Source of the DNA: an uncultured Bacilli bacterium
GTDB lineage: Bacteria > Bacillota_I > Bacilli_A > RF39 > UBA660
Assembly: GCA_947588795.1 (NCBI GenBank)
Contig: CANPZJ010000029.1
Location: 1-9,797 of the forward strand
Length of the DNA stretch: 9,797 nt
Reading direction: 5' to 3'
Shown here: piece by piece, positions 6,584 to 9,797 of the stretch
How positions within the stretch are numbered: the first letter of the stretch is position 1
Layout of the letters: every line of letters starts with the position of its first letter
Position numbers and translations under genes: made by a program
The notes under the pieces: model-generated
The model's input: the letters and a program-made list of their open reading frames with translations, nothing else
What the model was told of the DNA's origin: nothing
The model's database searches: none

Positions 6584-6612
6584 ATTATAACATTAACCAA
6601 TATCTTATTTAA
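6584..6612 (-). promoter_or_regulatory. Extended -10 promoter for the LCP gene
   Basis: TGTTATAAT (6584-6592) is a perfect extended -10 (TGnTATAAT). Seventeen bases upstream is TTAAAT (6607-6612), a poor -35, as is common at extended -10 promoters. The distance to the LCP start codon is about 20 bases, giving a short leader with an AAGGAG ribosome binding site. Confidence 0.6.
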
Positions 6613-6623
6613 GAAAATTAATT

Positions 6624-6645
6624 GTAAACTTAACATTTAGTTTAC
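6624..6645 (-). terminator. Possible weak terminator after the first surface gene
   Basis: A perfect 7-bp inverted repeat (GTAAACT and AGTTTAC, 8-base loop) lies ten bases past the stop codon at 6655. On the minus strand it is followed only by AATTAATTTT, so termination may be incomplete and some read-through into the LCP gene is possible. The plus strand has a better T run, but no plus-strand gene approaches it. Confidence 0.4.
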
Positions 6646-6654
6646 TTTTTAAAT

Positions 6655-8148
6655 CTAACTAGCAGTAATAGCAATTCGAAATCCTATAATATTACGAAGT
6701 TCACCACTCCAACAGTTCAAAGAAAATTGATTTGATAATAGTCCTCCATCAGCACTTGCTCCTCTAGCTGCAAAACGTGCCCAAGAAGGATCAAAGTCAC
6801 TTGAACCATAATACCATATGTTATGAATTCTTCTTATGCCACCTTTATCATAAAACACATAAAATGGTCCCATCTCTCCGGTAGCATCTCCTAATATTCT
6901 ATGTTTATTTAAAATAATTAAACCCTCTGAACTATATACATTAAAATAATCAGCATAAGTTTGATAATCACTAGATGTTAAATTACTATAATCTTGAGTA
7001 TCTTTAGCATAAGCCGCTACATATTCAATAGCTCCACCAGACATATCATATACTCCACTGATATTTCCTGTTGTACTTGCTAAATAACCAGTTGGCGTAT
7101 CCCAAGGCATTGTTTTAGTTGGTTCATCACTTTTACCAGTATCGCCTGGATAAATATTTTGATTAGTATTTGCAGCTGCACTGTAGCCAGTTTTATAATC
7201 ATAATTATTATTGATATTTATTTTTCCCTCTATGCCATAAATTGAATTAGAAAGATAGGCTACTGCTCCCCATTCAGTATTCTTTAACATATGACTATCT
7301 AATTCTCTTTCATAATTATAAGAAGTAAAAAAGGCGTTATTTAGGGTTATACTTCGCCATGAATATACATTAGGTTTTATTACTACACTATCCTTTTCCT
7401 CTCCATCTACTTGAGCTGCGGTAGATTTTGTTGCTCCTTTATAGCCAGTTTCAAATTTGCCCATCCAAAAGCCATTTAAATCTTTGTTTCCTAAAGTAAA
7501 TGCTGGATGAGTATAATATTCTCCTACTACTGCTTCACTTTCATTCATCTTAACTATTTTATCTACACTTCCAAATTTAATATCTATTATGGATATTCTG
7601 TCAAATAGTTTATAGAAAGATTCATTTATCGTACTTTCTATATCTTGTAAATTTTTCACATCTAATACTTCTTTAAAATCTCCCATATTCCATATCTTAT
7701 ATTGATATCTTGGTATCCACACAAAATAACTTTCAATATCATCTTCTATTATATGATCTCCTACCCCATAATTTGGATTACTTGGCTCATCTATTAATAT
7801 AACTGCATTTGCCCATCTTTTTTCACTATAGTTATACCACTCACTTTTTTCATTGGCATAATAAACGTTACCATCATTATCTATAGTTACTGGTATTAAT
7901 GGACTCTTTAAAACTGGATCTGCTCCATTTAGTATTGGATCTGCCCATTTTTCTTGATGTATTCCACTTCGCTCATATAATTCATCTATTGCTTCTTGAA
8001 CATTATCTTTTTTTGTGCTTTTATTATCATATGATACTTTATTACTTTCTATATATGCATCAATAGCATATACACTTGTTACAGATAATAATATTCCTAT
8101 TAAAATACCAATTATAATTTTATAGTTATTTTTTATTATTCTCTTCAT
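6655..8148 (-). CDS. Putative phase-variable surface protein, FGE/C-type-lectin-like (copy 1)
   Basis: A 497-residue exported protein, paralogous to the gene at 8271-9734. It has a basic start (MKRIIKNNYK), a hydrophobic segment at 11-28 and a possible signal peptidase site after VYA (26-28); if uncleaved it is a membrane anchor. Residues 45-62 look helical (NVQEAIDELYER). Residues 95-150 (YYANEKSEWYNYSEKRWANA, FVWIPRYQYKIW) are nearly identical in both copies. The C-terminal half recalls the FGE-sulfatase/SUMF1 fold: FWMGKFE (227-233), NTEWGAVAYL (290-299), GVYDMSGGAIEYVA (365-378), RGAS (462-465) and GFRIA (489-493). A catalytic role is unlikely, because the FGE active-site pattern is not evident; a binding role is inferred. 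AGAAGG is nine bases before the ATG. Its promoter contains eight consecutive G. It is unlike copy 2 at residues 157-186, 235-275 and most of the last 130. Confidence 0.8.
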   Translation of the reverse strand: MKRIIKNNYKIIIGILIGILLSVTSVYAIDAYIESNKVSYDNKSTKKDNVQEAIDELYERSGIHQEKWADPILNGADPVLKSPLIPVTIDNDGNVYYANEKSEWYNYSEKRWANAVILIDEPSNPNYGVGDHIIEDDIESYFVWIPRYQYKIWNMGDFKEVLDVKNLQDIESTINESFYKLFDRISIIDIKFGSVDKIVKMNESEAVVGEYYTHPAFTLGNKDLNGFWMGKFETGYKGATKSTAAQVDGEEKDSVVIKPNVYSWRSITLNNAFFTSYNYERELDSHMLKNTEWGAVAYLSNSIYGIEGKININNNYDYKTGYSAAANTNQNIYPGDTGKSDEPTKTMPWDTPTGYLASTTGNISGVYDMSGGAIEYVAAYAKDTQDYSNLTSSDYQTYADYFNVYSSEGLIILNKHRILGDATGEMGPFYVFYDKGGIRRIHNIWYYGSSDFDPSWARFAARGASADGGLLSNQFSLNCWSGELRNIIGFRIAITAS

Positions 8149-8183
8149 CTATAATAACCTTCTCTATTATAAGATTATTATAG
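8149..8183 (-). repeat. Inverted repeat from -10 box to start codon, copy 1
   Basis: Perfect 9-bp arms CTATAATAA (8175-8183, containing the -10 box) and TTATTATAG (8149-8157, the exact spacer between Shine-Dalgarno and ATG). The same arms occur at the paralogue. Most of the first arm would lie upstream of the transcription start, so a DNA-level operator is more likely than an mRNA hairpin. Confidence 0.45.
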
Positions 8184-8204
8184 TATACCCCCCCCAAAAA
8201 TCAA
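8177..8204 (-). promoter_or_regulatory. Promoter with 8-G spacer tract (surface protein copy 1)
   Basis: On the minus strand TTGATT (8199-8204) and TATAAT (8177-8182) are separated by 16 bases made of TTT, eight G (8188-8195) and TATAC. The paralogue has the same arrangement with nine G and 17 bases. Loss or gain of one G by slipped-strand mispairing would move the spacer between 15, 16 and 17 bp and change promoter strength. Confidence 0.75.
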
Positions 8205-8220
8205 GATGATTTTATAAATT

Positions 8221-8252
8221 AAAAAAAGACTAATATTTATTTTTTCAGTCTT
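8221..8252 (-). terminator. Terminator after surface protein copy 2
   Basis: On the minus strand AAGACT (8247-8252) pairs with AGTCTT (8226-8231) around a 15-base AT-rich loop, followed by a T run (8221-8227). The stem is short, but position and tail fit a rho-independent terminator about 20 bases past the stop codon, upstream of the next promoter. Confidence 0.6.
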
Positions 8253-8270
8253 AATTATTTAGTTTGTTTT

Positions 8271-9734
8271 TTAGCAAAGTACTAAGCGAAAAGTACTATC
8301 ACCTGTAGTGATTCCCCCAGTATCACTATAAAATGCAAATTGACTAGAATGAGAAGCATAAGCATAACTACCGCCACGCCAAAACCAGCTAAGGTATTTA
8401 CTAGTTTCTGCATTATAATAAACAAACTGAGCAAGGCCACCATACCACGAAGGATGCGTTTCACCCCAAGCATCAATATAAGAATAAAACGGACCTAATT
8501 CTCCAGTTGCATCTCCTAGTATGCGATTATTATATGATAAAACATTAACACCATTTTTATATCTATCAATATATCCCAAATCCATATACTGCTTTAACTC
8601 TGTTTCACTAAATCCACTTTCACTTGGCCTATTTTCGATGCATGCTGCTACATATTCATTAGCTCCACCACTCATATCATATACCCCACTGATATTTCCA
8701 GTAGAACTTGCTAAATAGCCAACTACCGTATTATATGGTTGAGTTTTACTATTAGTTGAACTATCGCCTACAGAAATATCATATCTTGTTTTATTTAATT
8801 CTGGCGCACTTGAGTAACCAGTTTTATATTTAACATTATTTATATTTATTTCTGTACCTATCCCATATGGTGAATGAGATAAATATGCTGCTGCTCCCCA
8901 TTCCGTATTCTTCATCATATGACTATCTAATGTACTTTCATATCCTCTAGCTGCATTAAAAAAAGTTTTTATAGTTTCATCATACCAAGTATCGACATTA
9001 GGCTTTACTATAATATTATTAATTGAACCCCCAGTTTCAAATTTGCCCATCCAAAAACCATTTAAATTTTTCGTACCTAAAGTAAAGGCTGGATGAGTAT
9101 AATATTCGCCTACTGCTGCTTCACTTTCACTCATCTTAGCTATTTTATCTGCACTGCCAAATTTAATATCTATTATTATCGTATTATTTCCTTTTGCTTT
9201 CCAAAAAGAAGTATCTTCATCTTGAGTATTAGTTATCTGAGCAGGGGTATAGGATACACTATAATTGCCCATATCCCATACTTTATATTGATATCTTGGT
9301 ATCCACACAAAATAACTTTCGATATCACTCTCTAGTATATGATCTCCTACCCCATAATTTGGATTACTTGGCTCATCTATTAATATAACTGCATTTGCCC
9401 ATCTTTTTTCACTATAGTTATACCACTCACTTTTTTCATTGGCATAATATACATCCCCATTTGGTTCTATTTCAACTGGTATTAGCGGATCTTTTAACAC
9501 TGGATCTGCTCCATTAAGAACTGGATCTACCCATTTTTCTTGATGTATTCCACTTCGCTCATATAATTCATCTATTGCTTCTTGAACATTATCTTTTTTT
9601 GTATATTTATTATCATATGTTACTTTATTACTTTCTATATAAGCATCAACAGCATATACACTTGTTACTGATAATATTATTCCTATTACAATTCCCATTA
9701 TAATTTTATAGTTATTTTTTATTATTCTCTTCAT
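8271..9734 (-). CDS. Putative phase-variable surface protein, FGE/C-type-lectin-like (copy 2)
   Basis: A 487-residue paralogue of the gene at 6655-8148, in tandem and transcribed the same way. It has the same MKRIIKNNYK start, hydrophobic segment (11-28), helical NVQEAIDELYER, and FVWIPRYQYKVW (142-153). The C-terminal half has FWMGKFE (227-233), NTEWGAAAYL (276-285), GVYDMSGGANEYVA (350-363), RGGS (453-456) and FRLVL (482-486), again FGE-sulfatase or C-type-lectin-like. After RGGS come eight consecutive codons ending in T (YAYASHSS), then QFAFYSDTGG. Small, polar, NNT-coded residues before a terminal FRLVL resemble variable regions of diversity-generating-retroelement targets, but no reverse transcriptase is in the window. 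GAGG is nine bases before the ATG. The nine-G promoter lies 53-58 bases from the window edge. Function is unknown; cell-surface binding or antigenic variation is inferred. Confidence 0.8.
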   Translation of the reverse strand: MKRIIKNNYKIIMGIVIGIILSVTSVYAVDAYIESNKVTYDNKYTKKDNVQEAIDELYERSGIHQEKWVDPVLNGADPVLKDPLIPVEIEPNGDVYYANEKSEWYNYSEKRWANAVILIDEPSNPNYGVGDHILESDIESYFVWIPRYQYKVWDMGNYSVSYTPAQITNTQDEDTSFWKAKGNNTIIIDIKFGSADKIAKMSESEAAVGEYYTHPAFTLGTKNLNGFWMGKFETGGSINNIIVKPNVDTWYDETIKTFFNAARGYESTLDSHMMKNTEWGAAAYLSHSPYGIGTEININNVKYKTGYSSAPELNKTRYDISVGDSSTNSKTQPYNTVVGYLASSTGNISGVYDMSGGANEYVAACIENRPSESGFSETELKQYMDLGYIDRYKNGVNVLSYNNRILGDATGELGPFYSYIDAWGETHPSWYGGLAQFVYYNAETSKYLSWFWRGGSYAYASHSSQFAFYSDTGGITTGDSTFRLVLC

Positions 9735-9770
9735 CTATAATAACCTCTATTATCTATAAAGTTATTATAG
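9735..9770 (-). repeat. Inverted repeat from -10 box to start codon, copy 2
   Basis: Same 9-bp arms as at copy 1: CTATAATAA (9762-9770, containing the -10 box) and TTATTATAG (9735-9743, directly before the ATG). Here 18 bases separate the arms, against 17 in copy 1. Conservation of both arms while the middle differs is the reason for listing it. Confidence 0.45.
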
Positions 9771-9792
9771 TATACCCCCCCCCGAAAATCAA
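9764..9792 (-). promoter_or_regulatory. Promoter with 9-G spacer tract (surface protein copy 2)
   Basis: On the minus strand TTGATT (9787-9792) and TATAAT (9764-9769) are separated by 17 bases made of TTC, nine G (9775-9783) and TATAC. Seventeen is the optimal sigma-A spacing, so this copy is predicted to be the more active one in the sequenced cell. A nine-base G run is extraordinary in DNA of this composition. Confidence 0.78.
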
Positions 9793-9797
9793 GATAA

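Larger units (their letters stand above)
7682..8207 (-). repeat. Long direct repeat, copy A (promoter to residue ~155)
   Basis: The region from upstream of the -35 box through about codon 155 of copy 1 matches 9268-9795 with few differences and small leader indels. It includes a perfectly identical tract of 114 bases (7750-7863) and another of 73 bases (7944-8016), with silent positions also identical. This suggests recent duplication or ongoing gene conversion. Confidence 0.85.
9268..9795 (-). repeat. Long direct repeat, copy B (promoter to residue ~155)
   Basis: Partner of 7682-8207 at an offset of 1586 bases within the coding part. The identical 114-base tract is at 9336-9449. It includes the G-tract promoter, the leader inverted repeat, the start and the conserved N-terminal half of copy 2. 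Similarity runs to within two bases of the window end, so it may continue beyond. Confidence 0.85.

Noticed and set aside
8282..9335. Open frames of 64, 65 and 80 codons (8282-8476 minus, 8521-8718 and 9093-9335 plus) within surface protein copy 2
   Set aside because: They lie in other frames of a longer gene that has a clear paralogue, and their sequences look like shadow translations.
6655..9734. The two surface proteins as active formylglycine-generating enzymes
   Set aside because: The motifs suggest the fold only; the RGGS-region cysteine pattern of the enzyme is not conserved between copies, and no sulfatase is nearby.
8188..9783. G runs as sequencing artefacts
   Set aside because: Both copies place the run at the same spot between well-formed promoter boxes; exact length may be uncertain but the tract itself is not random noise.

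Overview
This is an AT-rich window (by eye roughly 25-30% G+C) in which every supported gene lies on the minus strand. The sporulation genes, Shine-Dalgarno sites and hairpin-plus-U terminators point to an endospore-forming, Gram-positive Bacillota. It is probably an uncultured gut lineage near Bacilli or Clostridia, but taxonomy cannot be fixed from the sequence alone. TGA is used as a stop codon, so the standard bacterial code applies. I see no tRNA, rRNA, CRISPR array, insertion sequence or origin.

Read in the direction of transcription (high to low coordinates), the window starts with two tandem paralogous surface proteins (8271-9734 and 6655-8148). Each has a signal/anchor segment, a shared N-terminal half and a diverged C-terminal half with formylglycine-generating-enzyme (FGE)-like / C-type-lectin-like motifs. 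Each gene has its own promoter, and both promoters have an uninterrupted G run between the -35 and -10 boxes: nine G in one (17 bp spacer) and eight G in the other (16 bp spacer). This looks like slipped-strand promoter phase variation of a surface protein family, and it is the main candidate for an undescribed system here.

Next come a three-helix membrane LytR-CpsA-Psr (LCP) cell-envelope protein with an extra extracellular domain (5139-6563), and a PD-(D/E)XK nuclease of the Rpn/PDDEXK_2 type with an odd start codon (4207-5031). Each is followed by a terminator hairpin that overlaps its stop codon.

The rest is a compact sporulation block: spoIIAA, sigF, spoVAC, spoVAD, spoVAE (4114 down to 1334). 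SpoIIAA and sigma-F act in forespore-specific transcription, and SpoVAC/AD/AE move dipicolinic acid into the spore. A perfect Spo0A box lies ahead of spoIIAA. A full-consensus sigma-G promoter starts directly after the sigF stop codon and would drive spoVA. The anti-sigma kinase gene spoIIAB, normally between spoIIAA and sigF, is absent from this locus. A strong terminator closes the block, and a separately promoted soluble protein of unknown function (40-1239) follows.
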